From assembly GCA_018982785.1 (NCBI GenBank), contig JAHHEN010000002.1:377001-441000 (forward strand): a DNA stretch of 64,000 nt. Reading direction: 5' to 3'. Under the pieces are notes generated by a model. That model searched no databases. It was not told the origin of the DNA and saw only the letters and a program-made list of their open reading frames with translations. This document shows positions 55,748 to 64,000 of this stretch, one piece after another. The stretch comes from Enterococcus innesii (lineage in GTDB: Bacteria > Bacillota > Bacilli > Lactobacillales > Enterococcaceae). The first letter of the stretch is position 1. Every line of letters begins with the position of its first letter. The position numbers and the translations under genes are program-made.

Positions 55748-56680
55748 ATGGAACTATCGATTAGTGAAAAGAAAAAGGCGAAAAAAGTACCCAAACGTGA
55801 AAACCTGACGTTTAGTATCCTCAATTATACCTTTTTCTTTCTGATTACGTTGATTTGCGCGTATCCTTTTTATTACTTGATTATTAATTCAATCAGTAAT
55901 AATGAGTTGAGTGCGTTAGGACAAATTCGCTTTTTTCCACAAGAGATCCATTTTGAAAACTACAGTCAAGTGTTACAACTAAAAGGGTTGCCATTAGCCG
56001 CAACCGTTTCGGTGGCTAGAACGGTGATCGGAACAGCAGCAACCGTCTTAGCTTCAGCCTTCTTAGGCTTTATGTTTACCCAAGAAAAAATGTGGAAACG
56101 AAAATTTTGGTATCGCTTTGTCGTGATTACAATGTATTTCAATGCAGGGCTGATTCCATTATTCATCACGATGAAGACATTAGGTTTAACGAATAATTTT
56201 TGGGTTTATATTTTGCCGGCTGTCGTTCAGCCTTTTAACATCATCTTAGTGAAAACCTATATTGAGTCAATCCCCAAATCGTTGCAAGAAGCAGCTGAAA
56301 TGGATGGAGCTGGCATCATTCAAGTATTTTTTCGGGTAATTTTACCCAACTGTACGCCGATTTTAGCAACAGTTGCGATCTTCTCGGCAGTTGGTCAATG
56401 GAATTCTTTCCAAGATACACTGATTTACATTACGGATCAAAGTCTCTACTCCTTGCAATACCTTCTTTATACGTATATCAATCAAGCCAATTCGTTGGCA
56501 CAAATGGTCAAAAATACATCGGGATCACTTTCCAGCATCGCTTCAGCAGCGACAACGCAGACGCCGACTTCGATTCGCATGACCGTTTCAGTCATTGTTG
56601 TTTTACCAATCATGTTCATTTATCCGCTATTCCAGAAATATTTTGTCAAAGGAATTATGTTGGGTGCGGTGAAAGGTTAA
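55748..56680 (+). CDS. ABC importer permease, LplC/YtcP type
   Basis: A 310-residue protein with six membrane helices, EAA loop QEAAEMDGAGIIQVFFRVILPNC, and the common ending FQKYFVKGIMLGAVKG. AGGAGAGGAGG precedes the ATG. Pairs with the LplB-type permease upstream and the binding protein downstream, and needs an external multitask ATPase. Confidence 0.9.
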   Translation: MELSISEKKKAKKVPKRENLTFSILNYTFFFLITLICAYPFYYLIINSISNNELSALGQIRFFPQEIHFENYSQVLQLKGLPLAATVSVARTVIGTAATVLASAFLGFMFTQEKMWKRKFWYRFVVITMYFNAGLIPLFITMKTLGLTNNFWVYILPAVVQPFNIILVKTYIESIPKSLQEAAEMDGAGIIQVFFRVILPNCTPILATVAIFSAVGQWNSFQDTLIYITDQSLYSLQYLLYTYINQANSLAQMVKNTSGSLSSIASAATTQTPTSIRMTVSVIVVLPIMFIYPLFQKYFVKGIMLGAVKG

Positions 56681-56701
56681 TAAAAAGAAAGAGGGAAGAA
56701 A

Positions 56702-58449
56702 ATGAAAAAAATGTCGAAATATGTAACAACAGGTTTGTTAGGCATGACATTGCTAGGTAGTTTAGCCGGCTGTGGAGGAGCGGCTGAATCTGACACAGAC
56801 GCTGCTTCTAGCGAAAGTGGTTACGATGAGACGATCACGATCGATGTCTATAATGGGTTAGCCAACTATATGGGGATGCAAGAAGGTTGGTTTGCCAAAA
56901 TCGTGCGAGATAAATTCAATATGGAATTGAACATCATCGCACCAAACGTTGCTGGAAACGGAGACACTCTTTATCAAACGAGGACGGCAGCAGGTGATTT
57001 GGGCGATTTGATCATTGTTGATAATGGCCAACAATACAACGAATTGGTTGAAGCTGGTTTGTTGACCGATGCGAGCGAGTATTATGAAACTATGGAAAAT
57101 GTTCAGCGCTTTGATGCGGCTGTTCAAAATCTAAACAAAGATGCCGATGGTCTATATGGCTTTCCAACTTCCGTTTCTACATTAAAAGCCACCGATCCCT
57201 CAGAAGGATTAGACCCTACATTTGGTGCTTACGTGCGTTGGGATCTTTATGGGGAGCAAGGATACCCAGAAATCGGGACACTTGAAGACCTGCTTCCTGT
57301 GATTCAAAAAATGCAAGAAGACAATCCAACAACAGATTCTGGGAAAAAGTTTATGGGTTTTCTCTATTCAGCGATTGGGACGGCAACATGATGAATGCAG
57401 GCAAACAGCTAGTCACCTACTATGGGTACGATGAATCAGGATTTGTCTTGGCAAAAGCGGATGGTTCTGATTATCAAAGCATTCTCGATAGTGATTCTGA
57501 ATATATTCGCGCACTTAAGTTTTATTTCCAAGCCAACCAAATGGGCTTAGTAGATCCAGAATCAACGACGCAAAATTACGATACACTTTTCGCCAAATTC
57601 CAAGAAGGACAAGTGTTATTCTCATGGTGGCCTTGGTTAGGTCAAGCGGCTTTTAATACGACTACGAACTTGAATGAAGGAAAAGGCTTTATGTTGGCAC
57701 CGATTCAAGACCAAAAAATCTTCTCTTATGGTGCGGAAGTTTACGGTGGCAAACAATTTATCGGGATCGGTTCAAATGCCGAAGACCCAGAGCGAATCGC
57801 AGCCTTTATTGACTGGCTCTACTCTTCAGAAGGCGTGTTAGCAAATTCTTCTCAAACAAGCGGTAGTAGTGGCCCTGAAGGCTTAACTTGGGAAATGAAA
57901 GATGGCGAGCCTGTCTTAACTGAGTTCGGAAAACAAGCGTTGCTAGATGGCGATGGGGATGTGCCAGAAGAATATGGTGGCGGAAGTTACAAAGATGGTG
58001 TATCCGCACTAAACGTCAATACGGTATTACCGATCGATATCAATCCTGATACCGGCTTCCCATATGCTTACACAATGTGGGAAAGCTATCAAAATGAAAC
58101 AACCGATCCTGTAAAAGAAGATTGGTCAAAAAATATGGGTGGTGCAGAATCGACCATTGGCTATTTAGAGGAGAACGACCAATTGTTAGTTGCCCCTGGT
58201 GCCAGCTATGTAGCGCCAGAAGATAGTTCAGAGATCTCTACGTTGCGGAATCAAGCCAAAGCGACGATCATCGAGTACTCTTGGCGAATGGTTTTTGCCA
58301 AAGATGAAGCAGAATTTGACCAATTGCTAAAAGAAATGCAAGAAACAGCAGACGGCTTAGGCTATCAAACAGTGCTAGAATTTGACATGAATAATGCGAA
58401 AGATCAAAACGAAAAACGGGTAGAAGTAGCAAAAGAATTTGGGGACTAA
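56702..58449 (+). pseudogene. ABC solute-binding lipoprotein, LplA type, frameshifted
   Basis: A lipoprotein signal with lipobox LAGC (about residues 19-22). The frame breaks after MGF; adding one T to the T4 run at 57358-57361 gives GFSLFSDWDGNMMNAG and a 582-residue protein, normal for LplA-like oligosaccharide-binding proteins. It supplies the second ABC importer and probably binds larger decorated oligosaccharides, to be deacetylated and defucosylated by the enzymes encoded next. Confidence 0.85.
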
Positions 58450-58532
58450 TCAAAAACAAAGAATCATAGAAATGGTTGGTCAACGGTTCCTTGACAAAAG
58501 TGAGTAAACAGCGTTTGGTTAAGCAATCACTT

Positions 58533-58573
58533 AAGAAGATTGATCCAGCACCAGCGGATCAGTCTTCTTTCTT
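58533..58573 (+). terminator. Hairpin between the binding protein and esterase genes
   Basis: AAGAAGATTGATCC (58533-58546) and GGATCAGTCTTCTT (58556-58569) with one G-T pair, followed by TCTTT. Partial terminator or mRNA stabiliser. Confidence 0.65.
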
Positions 58574-58587
58574 TAAGGAGGAAAACA

Positions 58588-59242
58588 ATGATAGTGGATA
58601 AAAAAGATCGTCTGCTTTTTATGGGGGATTCGATCACAGATAGTAATCGAAATTATCAAGCGATACCTGCGGGATGGTCGTCATGGGGGGACGGCTATGT
58701 TCATCTGATCAACGCCTATACCACAGCATTACTCCCACAAATGGAATTAATGATCGTTAACCGAGGCATCAGTGGAGATACAGTCGTCGATTTGAAGAAG
58801 CGTTGGAAGGATGATGTATTGGCATTTCAACCAGATTGGGTAACGATCATGATCGGTGTAAATGATGTGTGGCGGCATTTTGATGGCACATTTGCTCAAA
58901 CGGAACTGGTGGGGATTGAAAGATTTGAATCAGAGTTGCGTGATTTGATCGCTCAGACGTTACCGTGTCAAAGGAATGATTCTCTTGACCCCGTTTATGG
59001 TTGAAGCCAACAAAGAAGATCCACTAAGAGAAATGCTTACCAACTACCAACAAGTGCTTGCTAAAGTAGCGCAAGAGTATGGTATCCTTTTAGGAGATAC
59101 GCAGGAAAAGTTTGATGATTTTTTGCTTTATCAGTCATCCTATGTCTTAAGCAGTGATCGTGTGCATCCGTCGACTGCAGGACATGTGTTGATTGCAAAA
59201 ACATGGCTGGAAACAGTCGGTATTTTGGAGGAAAAACCATGA
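58588..59242 (+). pseudogene. GDSL/SGNH-family esterase, frameshifted
   Basis: ATG 58588 follows AAGGAGG. Catalytic Ser in LLFMGDSITDS, Gly in NRGISGDT, Asn in IGVNDVW and the Asp/His pair in SDRVHPS. The frame changes near 58962-58970 (LPxVKGMILLTPFMVE follows), needing one base less or two more. About 217 residues. These enzymes remove acetyl groups from plant oligosaccharides. It overlaps the alpha-fucosidase by ATGA, so it acts on the same substrate. Confidence 0.8.
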
Positions 59243-60705
59243 TCACAGTAGAAACGATCCGCCAAGTCGCGCACCAAGGTCCCTTTTTCCCAAATTGGCA
59301 GTCATTGGGTGCTTTTGTTCTACCAGAATGGTTCCCCAAAGCAAAATTCGGGGTCTTCATTCATTGGGGATTGTATAGTGTTCCTGCATTTAATAACGAG
59401 TGGTACTCCAGAAATATGTACATCAAAGACCATCCGGAATACGATCACCATATCAACACCTACGGTCCACAAAAAAACTTTGGCTACAAAGACTTTATTC
59501 CCATGTTTACTGCAGAAAAATTCGATGCAAATGAGTGGATTCGACTGATCAAACAAGCCGGTGCCAATTATCTTTTTCCCGTTGCAGAACATCACGATGG
59601 GTTTCAGATGTACAAAAGCGAGCTATCTGAATGGAATGCGGCAGTTATGGGACCGAAAAAAGATATTCTTGCGGAATTAAAAGAAGCAGCTGAGGAACAA
59701 GGCCTGCATTTTTGCACATCATCTCATCGTGCCGAACATTGGTTTTTTATGGGACACGGTAAGGAATTCGACAGCGACATCAAGGAACCGTTAGAAAAAG
59801 GCGACTTTTATTGGCCTGCTATGCCAGAACCTGATAATCAAGATTTGTATAGCGAGCCATATCCATCAAAAGAGTTTTTAGATGATTGGCTACTGCGAAC
59901 CTGTGAACTCGTCGATAACTATCAACCAGAGCTGCTCTATTTTGATTGGTGGATCCAACACGAAGCCTTCAAGGAGCACCTGCAACTTTTCGCTGCTTAC
60001 TATTACAATCGTGGGTCTGAATGGGGCAAACAAGTTGGTATCTGTTACAAACATGATGCCATGATGTTTGGCAGTGGTATTGTGGAGATCGAACGGGGAA
60101 AATTTGCCGAACCACAACCTTTTTACTGGCAAACAGATACAGCGATCGCTCGTAATTCATGGTGTTATACCACAACGTTGGATTACAAAACAACACGTGA
60201 GATTTTACAGGATTTGATCGAAGTCGTCAGTAAAAATGGCAATCTTCTTTTGAATATCGGGCCGAAAGGGGATGGTTCGATCCCAGAAAAAGATCAAACG
60301 ATCTTAAAAGAAATCGGTGCGTGGCTGGATGTAAACGGTGAAGCCATTTATGAAGCGAAACCATGGCGCAAAGCCGGTGAAGGACCCACGACCGTTGTCT
60401 CAGGACAATTTCAAGAGGCACAGGCGACGACATACACGAGCCAGGATTTCCGCTTTACGGTTCAGGGGGATTCGTTGTATGCTATTGGCATGGCAAGTCC
60501 TGAGAATGGACACGCAAGGATCCAAGCACTGGCCCAGTCTAAAGATCAAAATTTGCCAGAATTTCACGGCATCATCCAAAACGTGACGATTCTAGGACAC
60601 GAAGAACAGCCTATTGATTGGCAAGTGACCGATGAAGGCTTGCAACTAACTTTTGAACCAATTGAAACCGACCAACCAATTGTCTATAAAATTACAATGA
60701 AATGA
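59239..60705 (+). CDS. GH29 alpha-L-fucosidase
   Basis: A 488-residue protein starting at ATG 59239 with GGAGG upstream. The N-terminal catalytic barrel has WFPKAKFGVFIHWGLYS, AEHHDGFQMY and the nucleophile Asp in LLYFDWWI; NGNLLLNIGPKGDG closes the barrel, and a small C-terminal beta domain follows (about 380-488). No signal peptide. It releases L-fucose from imported oligosaccharides. With the alpha-xylosidase and esterases present, fucosylated xyloglucan is the likely substrate. Coupled to the GDSL esterase gene. Confidence 0.9.
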   Translation: MITVETIRQVAHQGPFFPNWQSLGAFVLPEWFPKAKFGVFIHWGLYSVPAFNNEWYSRNMYIKDHPEYDHHINTYGPQKNFGYKDFIPMFTAEKFDANEWIRLIKQAGANYLFPVAEHHDGFQMYKSELSEWNAAVMGPKKDILAELKEAAEEQGLHFCTSSHRAEHWFFMGHGKEFDSDIKEPLEKGDFYWPAMPEPDNQDLYSEPYPSKEFLDDWLLRTCELVDNYQPELLYFDWWIQHEAFKEHLQLFAAYYYNRGSEWGKQVGICYKHDAMMFGSGIVEIERGKFAEPQPFYWQTDTAIARNSWCYTTTLDYKTTREILQDLIEVVSKNGNLLLNIGPKGDGSIPEKDQTILKEIGAWLDVNGEAIYEAKPWRKAGEGPTTVVSGQFQEAQATTYTSQDFRFTVQGDSLYAIGMASPENGHARIQALAQSKDQNLPEFHGIIQNVTILGHEEQPIDWQVTDEGLQLTFEPIETDQPIVYKITMK

Positions 60706-60715
60706 GGCGCAATCC

Positions 60716-61525
60716 GTGATACATGAAAAAAGAACCGCACTTTTACCAGAAAGCCAAGCCAGTTTAACCACGTATGTCATGGAAAATTCTCCTGAAATGG
60801 AACCAGATCGTGTTCGACCAGCGGTCATCGTCTGTCCTGGCGGCGGCTATGAAATGTTGTCTGATCGCGAAGCGGAACCCATCGCCATCAAAATGATGAG
60901 CTTTGGTTTCCAAGCCTTTGTGTTGCATTATAGTATCAAACCGGCTGTCTATCCGTTAGCCTTAAAGGAATTGGCGGCTGCCGTTCGTCTTGTGCGCACC
61001 AATCATGAGGTCTGGCACGTCGATCCTGAAAGAATCATTGTTGCCGGTTTTTCAGCTGGTGGTCACTTAGCTGCTAATCTGGGTGTGTCTTGGCAGCAAC
61101 CTTTTCTAGCAGAGGCTTTACAAGGAGCCAATGAAGAATGGCGACCTAACGGGTTACTGTTGAGTTATCCGGTCTTATCTAGTGGTGAACTTGGACACCA
61201 AGATTCCTTCCGTTCATTATTAGCAGATCGCTATGAAACAGAAAAAGCCGCCTTGTCTTTAGAGACTTTAGTCAATGAACAGACACCGCCGACGTTTCTT
61301 TGGCATACGTTAGAAGATGGATTAGTCTTGGCGGAAAACAGCCTCCTTTTTGCCGAACAGCTGCGCAAATTTAATATACCTTATGAGCTGCACATTTTCC
61401 CTCGGGGCGGTCACGGGTTAAGTTTAGGAACGCCAGAAACCGCCAACAGCGATCAACACGGGATCGAAGCATCGGTTGTCCGTTGGCCAGAATTGTTTGC
61501 TGATTGGGTGAAGTGGAACATCTAA
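60716..61525 (+). CDS. Alpha/beta-hydrolase, probable carbohydrate (acetyl) esterase
   Basis: A 269-residue protein starting at GTG 60716 with TGAGG upstream. Oxyanion motif CPGGGYE, nucleophile Ser in GFSAGGHLA (near residue 117), and the catalytic Asp and His in TLEDGLV and RGGHGLS. It resembles small bacterial esterases that deacetylate xylan or xyloglucan oligosaccharides. Ten bases after the fucosidase gene, so it is in the same operon. Confidence 0.87.
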   Translation: MIHEKRTALLPESQASLTTYVMENSPEMEPDRVRPAVIVCPGGGYEMLSDREAEPIAIKMMSFGFQAFVLHYSIKPAVYPLALKELAAAVRLVRTNHEVWHVDPERIIVAGFSAGGHLAANLGVSWQQPFLAEALQGANEEWRPNGLLLSYPVLSSGELGHQDSFRSLLADRYETEKAALSLETLVNEQTPPTFLWHTLEDGLVLAENSLLFAEQLRKFNIPYELHIFPRGGHGLSLGTPETANSDQHGIEASVVRWPELFADWVKWNI

Positions 61526-61676
61526 GAGGAATGCAAGAAAACAGTATAATCTCTAATCAATCATCTTTGTCTAATTCTCAAATCCGTTTTTTCAGCAGCA
61601 TAAAAAGGATTTACTGAAAACACAAGATTGAGTGCTTGGTTCATTTACAAAATTAGGAAAGCGAAAGGGGTATTCA

Positions 61677-62689
61677 GTGAAAGTCAGATTAAAAGACATT
61701 GCAAAAGAAGTAGGTGTATCGATCGCAGCCGTTTCTCAAGTGTTAAATGACAAACCGATTCGGATCACAGAAGAAAAAAACAGCAAATCAAGCGCTTGGC
61801 GGCAGAAAACAATTATACGCCGAATGCTGCGGCTAAAAGCCTGGTTTTGAAAAAAACCAATACGATCGGACTGATCATCCCAGATATCAACAATCCTTTT
61901 TTTGCCAACTTGGCCAAGGTCTTAGAAGATTTGCTGCGAAAACAGGGGTATCTGCTGATTTTGGTCAACTCAGATGATAAAGTTGACGTTGAGAAGGAAT
62001 TGATTCAGCTCCTGATTGACCGCAACGTTGATGCGTTGATCATCGCCCTTTCAACCGAATCCTACGCGGATGAGGTACAAACCAAAGAACGATTGAAGAA
62101 TCTTTCGGTTCCAATCGTTTTGGTTGATAGAGGAATAGATAACTTTGAGGTCGATCAAGTCTTTTATAATAATCGGCATGGGGGATATATTGCTACCAGT
62201 GAGCTAATAAAAAAAGGACACAAAAAGATCGGCACGATGATGAACCCTGATAAAAATATCAATTGTGTGTATCGATACCAAGGCTATTTAGATGCGCTGA
62301 AGGAATTCAATCTCCAACGAAAAGACAGTTGGCATGTGGTAACAAAGTTCCAATTTGAAGACGCCTATGAAAAAGCAGACATTCTCTTAAAAAACCGAGA
62401 TGTAACCGGCATTGTTGCTGGCAACGACTTGATTGCATTGGGAATTATGAAGCGTGCCAAAGAACTAGGAATCAAGGTTCCAGAGGATGTTTCGATCGTA
62501 GGATACGACAATCTTGTTTTGAATGATCTTTTAGAAGTATCTCTAACGTCTGTGGAACAAGATGTAAATGATTTAGGTGAAAAAACGGTTCTTGCCTTGA
62601 TGAATGCAATCAGCGGACAGAAGCCACGTTACGTCCAATTGACACCTAGATTGATAAAAAAGAACAGTGTGACTGAAAGAGTTTCCTAG
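61677..62689 (+). pseudogene. LacI-family transcriptional regulator, frameshifted
   Basis: GTG 61677 begins KVRLKDIAKEVGVSIAAVSQVL, a typical LacI helix-turn-helix. One A is missing from the A7 run at 61774-61780; adding it gives RITEEKKQQIKRLAAENNYTPN and a 337-residue protein. The periplasmic-binding-like domain resembles ribose/purine-type regulators (IGLIIPDINNPFFA). Two palindromes before the next operon (62752-62767 and 62793-62808) are its probable operators, so its likely target is the nucleoside hydrolase/permease operon. Confidence 0.85.
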
Positions 62690-62704
62690 AGAAACTCTTT
62701 TTTT
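62676..62704 (+). terminator. Terminator overlapping the end of the LacI gene
   Basis: AAAGAGTTTC, loop CTAGA, GAAACTCTTT, then T-run. The stop codon TAG lies in the loop. Confidence 0.85.
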
Positions 62705-62708
62705 ACTA

Positions 62709-62737
62709 TTGACAGCGCTTTAAAACGATGCTATTCT
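62709..62737 (+). promoter_or_regulatory. Promoter of the nucleoside hydrolase operon
   Basis: -35 TTGACA (62709-62714), exactly 17 bases, -10 TATTCT (62732-62737). AGCGCTTT overlaps the -35 and resembles a partial cre. Confidence 0.75.
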
Positions 62738-62741
62738 TTGT

Positions 62742-62808
62742 GTGAACATTAGATAAAACGCTTTATCAGATGTTCACTTTTTTTAGAAAAATGATAAAAC
62801 GTTTTATC
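62742..62808 (+). promoter_or_regulatory. Paired LacI-family operators
   Basis: GATAAAACGCTTTATC (62752-62767) and GATAAAACGTTTTATC (62793-62808, a perfect palindrome) have centres 41 bases apart, about four helical turns. The first is enclosed by a second inverted repeat, GTGAACAT (62742-62749) and ATGTTCAC (62770-62777). All lie downstream of the promoter and before ATG 62830. Confidence 0.8.
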
Positions 62809-62829
62809 AAAGGTGAGAGGAGAATACGT

Positions 62830-63750
62830 ATGTCAAAAAAAGAAGTCATTATTGATACGGATCCGGGGATCGATGATGCAGTTGCGTTGGGAATTGCTCT
62901 ATTTAGTGAAGTCTTGGAGGTCAAGTTGATCACGACAGTGGCCGGAAATGTTGGTATTGAACATGTCACCAATAATTTACTGAAACTGCTTTCCTTTTGG
63001 AATTTGTCGATTCCAGCAGCACAAGGTGCATCTCAGCCACTAACGCGAGCAGTCAAAGATGCCAGCGATGTTCATGGGGTCACAGGAATGGCCGGCTATT
63101 CATTTCCAGAACCAGATCGTTCATTGCTGCTGGAAACTTCAGCTGTGGAAGCGATGTATCAAACGATCAAAAAGAATAAAGAAAAAATCACAATTGTCGC
63201 ATTAGGTCCTCTAACGAATATTGCTCTTTTGCTTAAGATTTATCCAGAAGTCAAAGAAAAAATCGATGAGATCGTTTTAATGGGCGGAGCCTTAGGTAGA
63301 GGAAACTTTGGTGTATTGTCAGAGTTCAATATTGCGATTGACCCCGAGGCTGCAACGATTGTTTTTGAGAGCGGCTTACCACTTTCTGTAGCACCATTAG
63401 ATGTGGGCGCCAAAGCGCTTGTTTACCCAGAAGACAGCGCAAAAATCAAAGAAATGAATCAAACCGGAGATATGATGGTTCAATTATTCAAAAAATATCG
63501 TGGTGGCAGTTTTGGCACGGGGCTGAAAATGTATGACAGTTGCGCGATCGCTTATCTTTTGTGTCCAGAGATGTTCACTGTTCAAGAGACTTTTGTTGCG
63601 ATCGAAACACAAGGAGCCTACACAGCAGGTGCGACAATTGTCGATCTCAACAATCGTCTGAAGCAGAAAAACAATTGCCGTGTTTGTGTCGATATCGATG
63701 AAGCGCTCTTTAAAGAATGGTTTTTACAGGCAATCAGCAAGTGTAAATAG
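62830..63750 (+). CDS. Inosine-uridine-type nucleoside hydrolase
   Basis: A 306-residue protein. ATG 62830 is used (AGAGGAG upstream); an upstream start at 62770 would lie inside the operator. The calcium-binding motif DTDPGIDDA is at residues 8-16, with further motifs VHGVTGMAG, ALGPLTNIA and EFNIAIDPEAA; the C-terminal Asp in YDSCAIAYL completes the site. It hydrolyses ribonucleosides to base and ribose. Intact, and 12 bases before a permease gene, so an import-and-cleave operon. Confidence 0.93.
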   Translation: MSKKEVIIDTDPGIDDAVALGIALFSEVLEVKLITTVAGNVGIEHVTNNLLKLLSFWNLSIPAAQGASQPLTRAVKDASDVHGVTGMAGYSFPEPDRSLLLETSAVEAMYQTIKKNKEKITIVALGPLTNIALLLKIYPEVKEKIDEIVLMGGALGRGNFGVLSEFNIAIDPEAATIVFESGLPLSVAPLDVGAKALVYPEDSAKIKEMNQTGDMMVQLFKKYRGGSFGTGLKMYDSCAIAYLLCPEMFTVQETFVAIETQGAYTAGATIVDLNNRLKQKNNCRVCVDIDEALFKEWFLQAISKCK

Positions 63751-63762
63751 GAGGGGAAAGAA

Positions 63763-64000
63763 ATGATAGAAGCGATTTTAGTACTCGTTGTTTTGGGGAT
63801 CGTCGGATATTTTATTATTAAGAGTTATAATCCAGCATTGATTTTGATTATTGGGGCACTTGTCTTGCTTTGTGCATCCGTTGCTTTAGGAAATCCGCTT
63901 TACCCAGAAGGCGAAGGGACTGGCTTGGCCTTATTCGATATTTTTTTAAAGCTTAAAGATACGATCATCTCTCAAGTAAGTTCTGCTGGTCTAGTGATCA
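63763..64000 (+). CDS. Membrane carrier, N-terminal part only (runs off the window)
   Basis: ATG 63763 follows GGAGGGGAAAG. The visible 79 residues hold two hydrophobic segments (about 3-20 and 24-43) and then a polar loop (GNPLYPEGEGTG, then FDIFLKLKDTI). The N-terminal pattern resembles the DcuC-like/anion carrier at 6981 (two helices, GNxxxPxP-type loop, then a third helix). In a nucleoside operon it may transport nucleosides or a related compound, but the family assignment needs the rest of the gene. Confidence 0.6.
   Translation, partial: MIEAILVLVVLGIVGYFIIKSYNPALILIIGALVLLCASVALGNPLYPEGEGTGLALFDIFLKLKDTIISQVSSAGLVI

Noticed and set aside
62770-62829. Upstream start for the nucleoside hydrolase
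   Set aside because: This would place the coding sequence across the second operator and lacks a ribosome site; ATG 62830 has AGAGGAG.
1-64000. CRISPR array, tRNA or rRNA genes
   Set aside because: No regularly spaced repeats, cloverleaf-like sequences or rRNA signatures were seen on either strand.

Overview
The window looks like a chromosomal segment of a low-GC Gram-positive lactic-acid bacterium. An Enterococcus of the casseliflavus/gallinarum/avium type is most likely. This rests on strong AGGAGG ribosome sites, TTG/GTG starts, cre-like catabolite sites, mannose-family PTS genes, YesMN-type two-component genes and ROK/XylR xylose control. The species is inference.

Layout. 1-2.6 kb is accessory DNA: a minus-strand operon of three tiny genes with a LexA-like box inside its promoter, about 750 bp without genes, and an Mrr-like nuclease with a zinc ribbon. 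2.6-15.1 kb is a LysR-controlled catabolic cluster: TIM-barrel dehydratase/isomerase, shikimate/quinate-type dehydrogenase, MFS carrier, a second carrier, a HyuA-like ATPase, a HExxH protein, an SDR and a 971-residue OYE/FMN-bind/FAD reductase. It reads as uptake and redox conversion of a shikimate/quinate-like ring acid, perhaps using it as an electron sink. 15.6-23.5 kb is mixed: a small membrane protein, an ABC-2 exporter, a CPBP protease, an XRE membrane regulator, an acyltransferase, a secreted DUF1002 protein and YccF. 23.7-33.7 kb is an RpiR-controlled sugar-acid operon: three dehydrogenases, a mannose-family PTS, an M28-like pseudo-peptidase, mannonate dehydratase, KDPG aldolase and a HAD phosphatase. 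34-62.7 kb is a plant hemicellulose (xylan/xyloglucan) locus: two GH43, GH31 alpha-xylosidase, GH1, GH29, two esterases, two sets of ABC importer genes without an ATPase, XylR/XylB/XylA, a ROK kinase, a YesL-kinase pair with a separate response regulator, and a LacI regulator. 62.7-64 kb starts a nucleoside operon with two strong palindromic operators.

How it works together. The importers would bring in xylo- and xyloglucan-oligosaccharides. Intracellular glycosidases and deacetylases would cut them to xylose, glucose and fucose. XylA/XylB feed the pentose phosphate pathway and the ROK kinase could phosphorylate glucose. Matching TTAGTTAG-containing elements lie before xylB and before the first GH43 operon, which suggests one XylR regulon.

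Data quality. About fourteen genes are broken by single-base frameshifts, nearly all explained by one missing base in a short homopolymer, and adding the base restores a full-length family member. One substitution removes an overlapping stop/start, and one junction fuses a truncated dehydrogenase to a truncated PTS IIC gene. The frameshifts look mainly like sequencing or assembly errors. I list these genes at full span as interrupted.
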